A DNA stretch of 64,000 nt from JADFJB01 sp964464595 (GCA_964464595.1 CAYXGW010000014.1:1-64000), one strand, 5' to 3'. Shown: positions 11,901-18,441, counted from the first letter of the stretch. The notes: generated by a model from the letters alone, not told the origin. Made by a program: numbers and translations.

Positions 11901-12332
11901 TCCATGTGCCTGGCAATGCTTAAATTCAGTAATGGAATCCTAAAATTATCTTCTGCTGGAATCCCGCCCGTTTTGATCTATCGTAATGCCGGCAAAAGAC
12001 TCGAAGAATTGAATATTGACGGCATGCCGTTGGGCGCCATGAAAGGATTTCCCTATCGGCAAGAAACTGTGAAGTTGAAACCTGAAGATACGATTCTACT
12101 CATGAGCGACGGTTTTCCGGAATTGATGAATGATAAGGAAAAAATGCTGGATTATCCAAATGCGTATGCCGCATTTAAAAATGTAGGGGGGAAATCACCG
12201 AAGGAGATTATTGACCACCTGGTTAAAACAGGCACCAAATGGGCCAATGGCCGCCCCCAGGATGATGATGTGACGTTCGTGGTTTTGAAAGTGAAACCCT
12301 TCGACTTCGCTCAGGACAAGCGTGAAACGTGA
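2919..12332 (+). CDS. Giant 15-module sensor protein with C-terminal SpoIIE phosphatase
   Basis: A 3137-residue cytosolic protein with no membrane segment or signal peptide. A coiled-coil start (residues 1-70) is followed by 15 homologous units of 178-194 residues. Each begins with a helix of the type QIEAALERVRARTMAMH, continues as an alpha/beta GAF-like domain, and ends with RFAKVFEQTYTRFLDLQKAE, which runs as one helix into the next unit. The unit-start glutamine falls at residues 73, 262, 446, 636, 814, 1003, 1192, 1380, 1574, 1761, 1950, 2139, 2326 and 2517, with a diverged last copy near 2699. After a coiled coil (EEARQLQLSMLPK) comes a SpoIIE PP2C domain with EVGGDYYDF (2925), GDATGHG (2946), DGFPE (3064) and DDDVTF (3115), so the catalytic residues look intact. 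Inference: the units are ligand or partner sensors gating phosphatase output. The GAF assignment is by apparent fold order, not by search. Confidence 0.9.
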   Translation: MTNIDDKTQDSPEEQIRQLQKERNRLQRMVKRHETQMQQLDKMASANEKVNINLYKELEVLSQQAEVQAREAQIEVALERVRARTMGMHKSDELSEVVVEVFEQLKQVGLDVRECEIIIFDKETLGMELWGSGFTETKLHDSFRIPYLDHPVHKKRIDAWQQGVPYRVVELAGKEKQSFDRVYFEETDFKQLPEATKADIMAVDRFIISEAFTKHGLLETISDSPLPDDQAAILQRFAKVFEQTYTRFLDLQKAEAQAREAQIEAALERVRARTMAMHHSDELHQAAAVLYEQFYQLGVTPFSCGYVINDDEKSEWKVWMTTPNENAFMDFWTVPMEADPILKSRYESWKNKEAFHYSLLEGEENLEHCKVISKYAPWGEEVLEDLPPRLVLNSAHFSHGHLSVVSPERLTSELEQALCRFAKVFEQTYRRFLDLQKAEAQAREAQIEAALERVRAKSMAMHRTDELNEVVGVIFEELKQIGFGPTLCSIGIYDKETKGADWWSYIAGHDLPGAYHFPYLNGRWFKEVYEAWIQQKPYHFIELHGEEMDEHTRLSFEETEWRTLPSHAKSAIIDLSKEGLKASYISMKKGMLEITTQEPLTKDQIQLLGRFTKVIDLTYTRVDDLEQAEEQAREAQIEVALERVRARTMAMHQSSELSEAGNMVFQQIKHLGIHAVTSWFWFIDLDNDSIEIWTTHENKLAESVKVKTSDYFTFQRELEAWKNHESYYKLTIPKQDAIKTIQDIFGIDIGNKDEATHFHLLQTRHKYGFLGLGTWCEATEEEMKISARFASVFEQTYTRFLDLQKAEAQAREAQIEAAIERVRSRSMAMHKSEELNEVVSELYQQIQSLEFSDYGCTIIICKLESEVMEHWYAGEDQVLSRQCYDVPLTNQSVSQKQWNSWLEGVPEFKIYLMGQDKAEYTEFMLNETDHKNLTEDVKEAWRAPEDIYFYYVIMEYGLLEFVNVEPFDEENFPVYRRFAKVFEQTYTRFLDLQKAEAQAREAQIEAALERVRARSMAMHQSEELHEVILVVFEQLESLGIDVDAGFIDVHVKDTKDHFLWVAATGQQYNKQVHLPYMNHPFFTRYAKALKNGESLLTDTMTFAQKERFLDHFYAHAEFTVPKARKAYIAASKGIARSTFLSKNTSLTIWNYKVIPYSSDENDILKRFGHVFAQTYTRFLDLQKAEEQAHKAQIEVSLERVRASTMAMHQSDDVASATVVLFDELNGLGVTSLRCGIAIPLDSKTIEFWAATSTDEGKSVRVVGKDPLNLHHALQKAYDVWKAQKASYTYTLQGKDLTDYYRAVFPTMPIPEWQDRMRSVRGGREEFSTFCFSDGWIYIFTSEPLSNDEMNILFRFTQVFDLTYRRYLDLKQAEEQAREAQIEVSVERVRAKALAMHHSSEILSVAIAIRKELLELGVEGVSAATIYIEQEDGRIGLWDITEVEDTDTDNKLLLDLIFDPKLMSRDLWFWRVWEPKDDYWVTELDLDDLYACERWLRSVSPSKADEFKPFLDSGELQHLWLTVVPLAKGRLNIDFIVEPPAEMATILPKLGATFDLAYTRFEDLQQAEEQAREAQIEVSLERVRSASMAMHKSEELINVVTVMYGEFTNLGMTQSATAAVVIIDEKKHRQTFWGSQTDTDLLEQFDMPLLGHPILQDRYDAWKRKEPLFLQKLGGKNLREIMEFVLPEDSSSEEENAAKGDMPDPTFFYCGNFSHGYTHIIASEPLGAEQESILRRFTGVFHMSYTRFLDLKQAEEQAREAQIEAALERVRARSMAMHQSEELHDVILVVFEQLKSLDIDVDAGIINVHVKDTKDHFLWAAATGQQYNKQVHLPYMNHPFFTRYSKALKNGESLLTDTMTFAQKERFLDHFYANAEFTVPKARKAYVSASKGIARSTFLSKDTSLTIWNYKVLPYTSDENDIIKRFGHVFVQTYTRFLDLKKAEAQAQEAQIEVALERVRSRTMGMQRSDELGETASILFKQISGLGVQPWSSGFQIWNADEVSTTAWMASPEGEAWKSAWKLPHTEDTFHKQILEARQRGEDFFVFESAGKPLEEVYRYIMTLPGPKEFFNDALNSGFTLPTFQITHCGFFSHGYLMFITLEPHPEVWDIFKRFTKVFEQTYTRFLDLQKAEAQAREAQIEAALERVRAKAMGMHNSDDISDATAIVFSELEKLGIITLRCGIIIIHESKQMDAWTATSTEEEKDARVIGRLDMTIHPALYGVFEAWKKQQPFYSYELVGKDKQKYYEAIERAPDYPKPEQEQDKSSSRQFANAFNFPEGALFAFTQDPLTEETSQILKRFTSVFALTYRRFLDLKKAEEQAQEAQIETALERVRSKSMAMHHSNEIIDVVTETFKQLNTLNLNPDVCAIDIYVEGSKDVRVWTATPDQIYIEVIHIPYIDNPFFNRIYEARVKREKIFSDIISREDKNAFYHHGIDHSILGKLITEKRKKRIFEAGRMNRTCSVLKHSGLLIVNFRDHAFTEKENQIISRFGQVFEQAYTRFLDLQKAEAQARESQIEAALERVRAKAMGMHSSEDLASTVSIVFQELQTLHITPMRCGVGLIDGETRVAEILTTSATKEDHVLELVGTIKLEGHPVVESIFEQWKLQKEYHPVLKGNPLKKYYEFITRYIDIPDWQSINIQHGYFFPFPEGCLYTWAEKEFVEEELRIFRKFTSVLGLTYRRYLDLKEAEARAQEAEQQASVDRVRAEIASMRNADDLNRITPLIWRELTTLSVPFFRCGVFIIDEASEQIHAYMSTPSGKSLAALNLKFGSTPLVEQTVLYWRRRKVYREEWDREQFIKWTQTILSQIDSPKQYQAGEEAPERLALQFVPFTQGMLYVGSATPLADDEIDLIQALADAFAVAYARYEDFTQLEAAKAELEEENQRKARELEEARQLQLSMLPKDVPKLPGLEIAVYMKTATEVGGDYYDFHTSDDGTLTVVVGDATGHGLKAGTMVTAAKTLFSALAKNPDILSTFAEMNTSIKSMKLPLLSMCLAMLKFSNGILKLSSAGIPPVLIYRNAGKRLEELNIDGMPLGAMKGFPYRQETVKLKPEDTILLMSDGFPELMNDKEKMLDYPNAYAAFKNVGGKSPKEIIDHLVKTGTKWANGRPQDDDVTFVVLKVKPFDFAQDKRET
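3135..11200. repeat. In-gene tandem array of 15 units, period about 564 bp
   Basis: The QIE(A/V)xLERVR codons start at 3135, 3702, 4254, 4824, 5358, 5925, 6492, 7056, 7638, 8199, 8766, 9333, 9894, 10467 and, diverged, 11013. The linker DNA (for example GCGCAGATCGAAGCCGCCCT) is strongly conserved between copies, while the sensor parts between are mostly diverged. Units starting at 5925 and 8199 are the exception: they are nearly identical along their whole length. Such an array is prone to slippage and to assembly collapse, so the true copy number could differ. Confidence 0.9.
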
Positions 12333-12480
12333 AACGGCAGAGGTAAAAAACCACGGAGACACGAGGTAAAGAGTATCAATACTACAAAGAAAAGAAAACC
12401 ACAGAATTGTTATTCCCGCACGCTACCCGCTAAAAACTTGCGGGTACAAGTTTGAGCGGGAATCTTGATTAATAATAACT
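12296..12480. repeat. Cluster of dispersed intergenic repeats behind the giant gene
   Basis: CCCTTCGACTTCGCTCAGGA (12297-12316) is a common type of dispersed bacterial repeat and supplies the last residues (PFDFAQDK...) of the giant protein. It is followed by ACCACGGAGACACGAG (about 12350-12365), and then by an ATTCCCGC...GCGGGAATC inverted repeat (about 12411-12465) with an internal stem CCCGCTAAAAACTTGCGGG. The last belongs to the ATTCCC/GGGAAT family that recurs at 13.8, 14.3-14.5 and 18.6 kb. Confidence 0.6.
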
Positions 12481-12510
12481 CATTCAATATTTATCCAAAG
12501 AGGAGAAGCT

Positions 12511-13821
12511 ATGAAAAAAAAGTCTATTATCCTGCTAATTGTGTTGACTGGTATATTGACAACAAACCTTCTCGCTCAAAATGGAGCATTGAAAGAGAAA
12601 ATCGATCAGCTTACCAATAAAGTCGAACCGAAGGTTATTGAATGGCGTCGTCATTTTCACCAATACCCGGAGCTGTCTAACCGGGAGTTCAAAACAGCCG
12701 AGAAGGTGGCTAAACATCTTAAGTCGCTTGGGATGGAAGTGACCACCGAAGTTGCACACACGGGTGTTGTTGGCGTTTTGCGTGGCGGTAAACCTGGTCC
12801 GGTTGTTGGCTTACGAGCTGACATAGATGCATTGCCGGTTACGGAACGTGTAGATATACCGTTTGCTTCCAAGGTTAGATCCACTTACAACGACCAGGAA
12901 GTCGGCGTGATGCATGCTTGCGGTCATGATACACACATTGCTATTCTAATGGGAGTGGCAGAGGTGTTAACCACAATTAAGGATGATCTACAAGGAACCA
13001 TTAAATTCATCTTTCAGCCGGCGGAAGAGGGCGCGCCTCGAGGTGAGAGGGGAGGAGCTCGAATGATGGTTGAAGAAGGAGTTCTGGAAAATCCGAAGGT
13101 CGATGCGGTCTTTGGCTTACATATCTCTGCCAAGTCTGAAGTAAATACCATTTCTTACAAACCAGGCGGCTTATTAGCAGCCTCAGATGGATTGAGAATT
13201 CGAGTATTGGGTAAACAAACTCATGGCTCTACACCCTGGACTGGTGTTGATCCTATTACTGTTTCCGCGCAAATTATCATTGGTCTACAAACAATAATCA
13301 GCCGGCAAACGGAACTGACTAAAGAGGCTGCGGTTATTTCGATTGGTTCGATTCATGGTGGGGTAAGAAGTAATATTATTCCGGAAGAAGTCGTTTTGAT
13401 TGGTACCATTCGAACCTTGGATGTAGAGATGCAGGATATTATTCATAATAAGATCAAATTGACGGCAACCAAAATTGCAGAAAGCTTTGGCGCTACAGCA
13501 GAAGTTCAAATTTATAAGGGATACCCGGTAACCTACAATCACCTGGAATTAACAAGCATGATGCTGCCAACCCTGGAATCTGTGGCAGGCAAAGAAAATG
13601 TGATTTTACAGGATGCAATCACGGGCGCCGAGGATTTTTCATATTATGCTAACAAGGTGCCGGCTTTGTTTTTCTTTTTGGGTGGCATGCCGGCAGGAAA
13701 AAGTCCGGAAGAAGCAGCGCCGCACCACACCCCAGATTTTTTTATCGATGAAAGCGGAATGAAATTGGGAGTTCGGGCGTTGAGTAATCTGGCCGTGGAT
13801 TATATGGAGATTAAGAAATAA
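12511..13821 (+). CDS. Exported M20 family amidohydrolase/peptidase
   Basis: A 436-residue protein with an N-terminal signal peptide (KKKSIILLIVLTGILTTNLLAQ). Diagnostic M20D motifs are GLRADIDALPV, MHACGHDTHIAILMG (cysteine and histidine metal ligands), IFQPAEEG (catalytic and metal glutamates) and a late histidine in APHHTPDFFIDE. The family (hippurate hydrolase, N-acyl amino acid amidohydrolase, IAA-amino acid hydrolase) removes acyl groups from amino acids or dipeptides using two metal ions. Length is normal. The ATG is well placed behind AGAGGAGAAG (about 12499-12508). Export suggests scavenging of acylated amino acids in the periplasm or outside; the exact substrate cannot be told from sequence. 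Confidence 0.93.
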   Translation: MKKKSIILLIVLTGILTTNLLAQNGALKEKIDQLTNKVEPKVIEWRRHFHQYPELSNREFKTAEKVAKHLKSLGMEVTTEVAHTGVVGVLRGGKPGPVVGLRADIDALPVTERVDIPFASKVRSTYNDQEVGVMHACGHDTHIAILMGVAEVLTTIKDDLQGTIKFIFQPAEEGAPRGERGGARMMVEEGVLENPKVDAVFGLHISAKSEVNTISYKPGGLLAASDGLRIRVLGKQTHGSTPWTGVDPITVSAQIIIGLQTIISRQTELTKEAAVISIGSIHGGVRSNIIPEEVVLIGTIRTLDVEMQDIIHNKIKLTATKIAESFGATAEVQIYKGYPVTYNHLELTSMMLPTLESVAGKENVILQDAITGAEDFSYYANKVPALFFFLGGMPAGKSPEEAAPHHTPDFFIDESGMKLGVRALSNLAVDYMEIKK

Positions 13822-13824
13822 ACA

Positions 13825-13862
13825 GATTCCCGATTAAAGCCATTCGGGCATGACAGGTTAGG
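13825..13862. repeat. ATTCCCG/CGGGCAT inverted repeat (dRS3-like)
   Basis: GATTCCCGATTAAAGCCATT followed by CGGGCATGACAGG is an intact short copy of the dispersed inverted repeat family in this contig. It serves as the uninterrupted reference for the split copy at 18.6 kb. Confidence 0.65.
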
Positions 13863-13956
13863 AACAATGGATGATATTTCTGAATGTTTCAGGTTGGCCA
13901 ACTATTTACTTATTAGTTTTACAGTATTAAGCACGTTGTCTCAAAAACACTATAAC

Positions 13957-13987
13957 TGTCACCCCCGAATGTTCTTATCGGGGGTCT
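13957..13987. repeat. 31-bp palindromic repeat TGTCACCCCCGA-N7-TATCGGGGGTCT, copy 1
   Basis: The arms CCCCCGA and TCGGGGG form a G/C-rich hairpin around a 5-9 base loop. Two further copies with the same arms and the same 7-base spacing lie at 18524-18554 and 18637-18667. This copy lies 36 bases upstream of the GIY-YIG gene. It could double as a bidirectional transcription terminator, but it has no long T-tract. Confidence 0.75.
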
Positions 13988-14023
13988 AGCAAGTGATTCT
14001 AAAATTCATAACTGGCCTTTTTA

Positions 14024-14308
14024 TTGAATTATTATTTTGTATACATTTTAGCAAGTAGGAAAAATGGTGTTCTTTACATTGGAGTTACAAATAATCTCAA
14101 AAGAAGAATATATGAACATAAACATGACTTAATAAAAGGCTTTACAAAGAAATATAAAGTTCATAACTTGGTTTTTTACGAGGTTCATAACGACATTAAG
14201 TATGCCATCTTGAGAGAGAAACAAATCAAGAAGTGGAAACGCCAATGGAAAATTGATCTGATTGAGAAAGAAAACATTGATTGGAATGATTTATATGATC
14301 AATTATGA
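14024..14308 (+). CDS. GIY-YIG domain putative endonuclease (YhbQ/UvrC-like, small)
   Basis: A 94-residue protein consisting of one GIY-YIG nuclease domain: FVYILAS (the first GIY-like strand), LYIGVTNNLKRRIYEH (YIG plus catalytic arginine), and the later glutamate in AILREKQIKKWKR. The only suitable initiation codon is TTG at 14024, giving the usual MNYYFVYILA start. Small stand-alone members are common in this part of the bacterial tree, often in several copies among repeats, and their role is unsettled (DNA repair or mobile-element related). It is flanked by short palindromic repeats at 13957 and 14329, paralleling the second GIY-YIG gene at 28.1 kb. Confidence 0.85.
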   Translation: MNYYFVYILASRKNGVLYIGVTNNLKRRIYEHKHDLIKGFTKKYKVHNLVFYEVHNDIKYAILREKQIKKWKRQWKIDLIEKENIDWNDLYDQL

Positions 14309-14328
14309 AGTTGATTATTCTGGTAGAG

Positions 14329-14525
14329 ATTCCCGATTAATCTTGTACCTGCAAGTTTTAAGTGGGCGGCATTCGGGAATGACAGGTATGGAAAAATTGT
14401 CATTCCTGCATGCTTCCAGCAGGAATCTTGATTAGAAATTGACTTTGTAAAAATTGGCAAGATTAATTTAATATAATATGATGATGTTAGTAGATTCCTG
14501 CTTTCGCAGGAATGACAGATTTGGG
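14329..14525. repeat. Three adjacent dRS3-like inverted repeats
   Basis: Three copies are packed head to tail: GATTCCCGATTAATCTTGTA...CGGGAATGACAGG (about 14330-14385), TGTCATTCCTGC...GCAGGAATCTTG (about 14399-14432) and GATTCCTGCTTTCGCAGGAA with ATGACAG (about 14492-14518). Each has ATTCC/GGAAT arms with its own inner hairpin. The last ends about 35 bases before the next gene and might also affect its transcription. Confidence 0.7.
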
Positions 14526-14553
14526 AAGCATAAAATAACATAGGAAATCCCTT

Positions 14554-17500
14554 ATGAATCAACCCTCAAACAGTCGAAGAATAACGACCAGCATCCGATT
14601 CATGCTCTGCATATTACTTTTCACAATCTCTTCAATCGCCTACTCACAACCTCGGAAAATGGTATTCGAACACATTACAGTACAAGACGGCTTGCCGGAA
14701 AACAGCGTTTTCTCTATGCTGCAAGACCACCTGGGCTTTCTCTGGCTCGGAACCCAGAACGGCTTGGTGAAGTACGATGGTTATCAAATGAAAATTTATA
14801 CTTCGGATGCTGATAACCCCCACAGCATTAAGGGGCGTTCTTTTTTTTATTTGCATGAGGATCGATCTGGAAATATCTGGGTTGCAACTATTGCAAACGG
14901 TCTTAATAAATTTAACCGTGCAACAGAGCAGTTTGCTAACTACAGGCATGTCCCGGGGGATAGTGCCAGCCTGGGTAACAACTTTGTTTTTTTTATTCAT
15001 GAAGATCAAAAAGGGTTTATTTGGGTCATTACAAGAGACCAACGGTTGCAGAGGCTGGATCCTCAAACCGGAACGTTTACTCATTATGAACATGATCCTG
15101 AAGATACAAACAGCATAAGCAACAATTCAATTAGCCTTTTTGGCATTCCATTGCGTGTTTTTTCGTTCCTGGAGGATAAAAATGGAAATGTCTGGCTTGG
15201 TACAACAAATGGGTTCAATCGTTATAATCATAAAACGGATTCTTTTGTCCGGTATTTGCCTGACTCAGCAAACAGCGGCAGTATAAGCGGAAATATTATT
15301 ACATCAATTTTAGAAAGCAAAGACGGCCAGTTGTGGATCGGAACGGGAAACGGGGGTCTCAATCGCTATGATCCTGAAACTGATACTTTTACATATTTTA
15401 AGAATGATCCTGAAGATCCAAACAGCATTAATGATAATCGCGTGTATTTTCTTTTTGAAGAAGAAAGCGATACCCTCTGGCTTGGGACACAAGTCGGATT
15501 GGACCGAATGGACCCAAACACGGGTATCTTTACACATTACAGACACGACCCGGCAAACTCTTCAACTCCCAGCCATATTATACAGATGCCGCTGTTTGAA
15601 GAGAAAAACGGCGATATCTTGTTCCTTACAGGAGGAGGAGGCCTGGATCTTTTCAATCGGCAAACTGGAACGTTTTCGCATTACCGCAACGATCCGGATG
15701 ATCCCACCAGCATGAGTTCAGATCGAACTGTCGCATTTTTAGCCGATCGTTCCGGGAGTTTATGGTTTGGAACCAGTAATAGGGGATTGAATAAACTTGA
15801 TCGTTCGCAACAGAAATTTACGAATTATAAAAAAAAGGAAGGGGATTTGAATAGTTTAAGTGATAATCGTGTAAGCGCTATTTTTGAATCGCATTCTGAG
15901 CCGGGAATAGTTTGGATAGGCACTCGGGGTGGCCTCAACCGATTTGACCGCGAATTGAATACCTATGTCCATTTCAAACACGACTCATTAAATGATAATT
16001 CATTGAGCTCGAACATTATTCTATCTATTTATGAAGATTCATCGGGAGAAATGTTTATCGGCACTAGTCAGGGATTTCATCGCTTCAATCGTAAAAAGGG
16101 TCATTTTACTCGTTATATGAACGACATAAATGACAATACAACTCTAAGCAATAACAGGGTAAATGATATTCTGGAGGACCACACAGGCACTCTCTGGATC
16201 AGTACAGAGGGTGGGTTGAATCAATTCGACAAGGAAACCGGAAAGTTTATCCGCTATATGTACATTGATACCACATATCATCGTACGGTCTTTAAAACTA
16301 TAGAAACAAGCATACAGCAGGGTCGAATTCTTTCTGAGATAGTAAAGGTAGGAAATGATCAAAATATCTCAAAAACCTTTACAATTGAAAAAGAAGCGAC
16401 AATACTAATCGTTTCTATGGGAGAAGGGACAACCCAAATGTTCGATTTTGGCTCTATTGAATTAGATGGCAATACCATCTGGGAAATGGATTTGGACAGC
16501 ACGAAACATGCAGGAGGGGCGGCAAAAAACAGAATCGAAATTGTTATGAAAACACTTGAACCGGGCACATATACACTCAGGTATCAAACTGACGACAGTC
16601 ATAGCTACAGAAACTGGAATGATCTCCCGCCGCACCGACAAGAATTTTGGGGTGTCCGGGTTTTTAGTTTGAACCAAACAGAGACCGATACGCTATTAGC
16701 CTATATCGATCAATTTGAATATGGAATTTCAATACCCCAAAACAGAGTTCGTCCAATTTTTGAGGACAGGTCCGGAACGCTGTGGTTTGGTACGAACAAC
16801 AATGGTGTTTTTCGCTATAACCGGGATAGGGATGATTTTACAGCTTTTTATGATGAAAGCCGCGGTTTAGTCAGTGTTTTAGATATTTTCGAGGATGCAT
16901 CCGGCCGTTTATGGTTAGCTGACTATATTGGAGGGTTGTTGGAATTCGACCGAGAAACAGGTTCGACCAATGCTTACACTGTTCAGGATGGATTACCAGC
17001 CAATAGTGTGAATGTAATTCTGCAAGATGAAGGCGGCTTTCTCTGGCTTGGTACTTTTAATGGGTTGACAAAATTCGATACTCGAAACAGTGTCTTCACA
17101 ACATTCGATGCTTCCAATGGCTTGCTGGGCCATCAGATTTCTAGAGCTTATAAGAATTCAACAGGTGAAATGTTTTTTGGTGGCCCGGACGGGTTAAATG
17201 TTTTTTCACCGGATCAAATGCAAACCAATACGATCCCACCAACAATTGCTCTAACCGGTTTTAACCTATTTGATCAACCCGTTGAAATCGGAGATGACTC
17301 ACCCTTAAAACAGCATATTTCCATTGCCCAAAATGTTGATTTAGCATATAATCAGAATGATATATCCTTCGAATTTGCAGCCTTACATTTCAGCCGCCCA
17401 AAAAAGAATGAATATGCTTACAAGCTGGACAATTATGATTCAGACTGGCGCTATGTAGGAAACAAACACACAGCAAATTATACAAACCTGGATCCTGGAG

Positions 17501-18441
17501 AGTACATTTTTCATGTTAAAGCTGCCAACAGTGATGGGGTATGGAATGAGGAAGGGACTTCAATCAATATTGTAATTAATCCACCATTCTGGAAAACCTG
17601 GTGGGCTTATGCTATTTATCTGGTTCTTCTAATATCTGCGATTGTTACTGTAGGTAGTTACCAACGTCGTAGAGTGGTTCAAAAGGAAAGAAACAAAGCA
17701 ATTTTGGCTGAAAACCAACGGCGAGCTAAAGAACTAGAAGAGGCACGAACCTTACAGCTTTCAATGCTGCCCAAAACCGTTCCATCTCTTCCCAACCTTG
17801 AAATTGCGGTATATATGAATCCAGCCACCGAAGTTGGCGGCGACTATTACGATTTTCATGTTTCCAATGACGGCACACTCACAGTCGCTGTCGGCGATGC
17901 CACCGGCCATGGCTTGAATGCCGGTATGATGGTGACAGCTACTAAAAGCTTGTTTGAATCGCTTGCACCAGAGGTCGAAGTCTTGGGTTTTATGAACCAG
18001 TCCAATCGAGTGTTGAAAAACATGAACCTCCGCACGCTTAATATGGCTATGACCATGCTAAAAATTAAGGGTTCCAAAATTGCGATTTGTGGCGCTGGAA
18101 TGCCGCCACTGTTAATTCACAGGGTGGCGGAAAATAAGATGGAAGAGATTCTTTTAAAGGGCATGCCACTGGGTTGTGTGGAGGAATTTCCATACAAAGA
18201 GCAAGTGTTATCAATTTCTGCCGGTGATACTTTATTGCTTATGAGTGATGGTTTTCCGGAACGTTTCAACGTTCAGGGTGATTATATGGGTTATGATGAA
18301 GCCTATAAAGTATTTGAGGAAATAGCGACAAAAAGTCCCAAAGAAATCATCGACTATCTTGTAAAAACCGGAGATGAATGGGCCAACGGAAGACCTCAAG
18401 ACGACGATGTGACGTTTGTTGTGATGAGAGTGAAGACGTGA
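14554..18441 (+). CDS. Periplasmic beta-propeller/Y_Y_Y receptor with cytosolic SpoIIE phosphatase
   Basis: A 1295-residue membrane receptor. A signal peptide (ends near IAYSQ, residue 32) precedes about 14 two-component-regulator propeller repeats of the form DxxGxLWxGTxxGLxRxD. These are interrupted at about residues 569-725 by a non-propeller insert, and followed by a Y_Y_Y immunoglobulin-like domain (about 930-1010), one transmembrane helix (WWAYAIYLVLLISAIVTVGS, about 1015-1035), a coiled coil (RRAKELEEARTLQLSMLPK) and a SpoIIE PP2C domain with EVGGDYYDF (1093), GDATGHG (1114) and a terminal DDDVTF. It resembles a hybrid histidine kinase receptor in which the kinase is replaced by a phosphatase. 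Its catalytic domain is closely related to that of the giant protein at 2919. The AGGAAAT before the ATG is a modest ribosome site. Confidence 0.92.
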   Translation: MNQPSNSRRITTSIRFMLCILLFTISSIAYSQPRKMVFEHITVQDGLPENSVFSMLQDHLGFLWLGTQNGLVKYDGYQMKIYTSDADNPHSIKGRSFFYLHEDRSGNIWVATIANGLNKFNRATEQFANYRHVPGDSASLGNNFVFFIHEDQKGFIWVITRDQRLQRLDPQTGTFTHYEHDPEDTNSISNNSISLFGIPLRVFSFLEDKNGNVWLGTTNGFNRYNHKTDSFVRYLPDSANSGSISGNIITSILESKDGQLWIGTGNGGLNRYDPETDTFTYFKNDPEDPNSINDNRVYFLFEEESDTLWLGTQVGLDRMDPNTGIFTHYRHDPANSSTPSHIIQMPLFEEKNGDILFLTGGGGLDLFNRQTGTFSHYRNDPDDPTSMSSDRTVAFLADRSGSLWFGTSNRGLNKLDRSQQKFTNYKKKEGDLNSLSDNRVSAIFESHSEPGIVWIGTRGGLNRFDRELNTYVHFKHDSLNDNSLSSNIILSIYEDSSGEMFIGTSQGFHRFNRKKGHFTRYMNDINDNTTLSNNRVNDILEDHTGTLWISTEGGLNQFDKETGKFIRYMYIDTTYHRTVFKTIETSIQQGRILSEIVKVGNDQNISKTFTIEKEATILIVSMGEGTTQMFDFGSIELDGNTIWEMDLDSTKHAGGAAKNRIEIVMKTLEPGTYTLRYQTDDSHSYRNWNDLPPHRQEFWGVRVFSLNQTETDTLLAYIDQFEYGISIPQNRVRPIFEDRSGTLWFGTNNNGVFRYNRDRDDFTAFYDESRGLVSVLDIFEDASGRLWLADYIGGLLEFDRETGSTNAYTVQDGLPANSVNVILQDEGGFLWLGTFNGLTKFDTRNSVFTTFDASNGLLGHQISRAYKNSTGEMFFGGPDGLNVFSPDQMQTNTIPPTIALTGFNLFDQPVEIGDDSPLKQHISIAQNVDLAYNQNDISFEFAALHFSRPKKNEYAYKLDNYDSDWRYVGNKHTANYTNLDPGEYIFHVKAANSDGVWNEEGTSINIVINPPFWKTWWAYAIYLVLLISAIVTVGSYQRRRVVQKERNKAILAENQRRAKELEEARTLQLSMLPKTVPSLPNLEIAVYMNPATEVGGDYYDFHVSNDGTLTVAVGDATGHGLNAGMMVTATKSLFESLAPEVEVLGFMNQSNRVLKNMNLRTLNMAMTMLKIKGSKIAICGAGMPPLLIHRVAENKMEEILLKGMPLGCVEEFPYKEQVLSISAGDTLLLMSDGFPERFNVQGDYMGYDEAYKVFEEIATKSPKEIIDYLVKTGDEWANGRPQDDDVTFVVMRVKT

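Noticed and set aside
14024..14308. GIY-YIG gene as a homing endonuclease in an intron
   Set aside because: There is no split host gene on either side and no group I intron structure; the protein is a short stand-alone domain.
15368..15715. Plus-strand frame inside the propeller receptor gene
   Set aside because: It is an out-of-frame reading of repetitive propeller codons; the propeller frame carries all conserved motifs.
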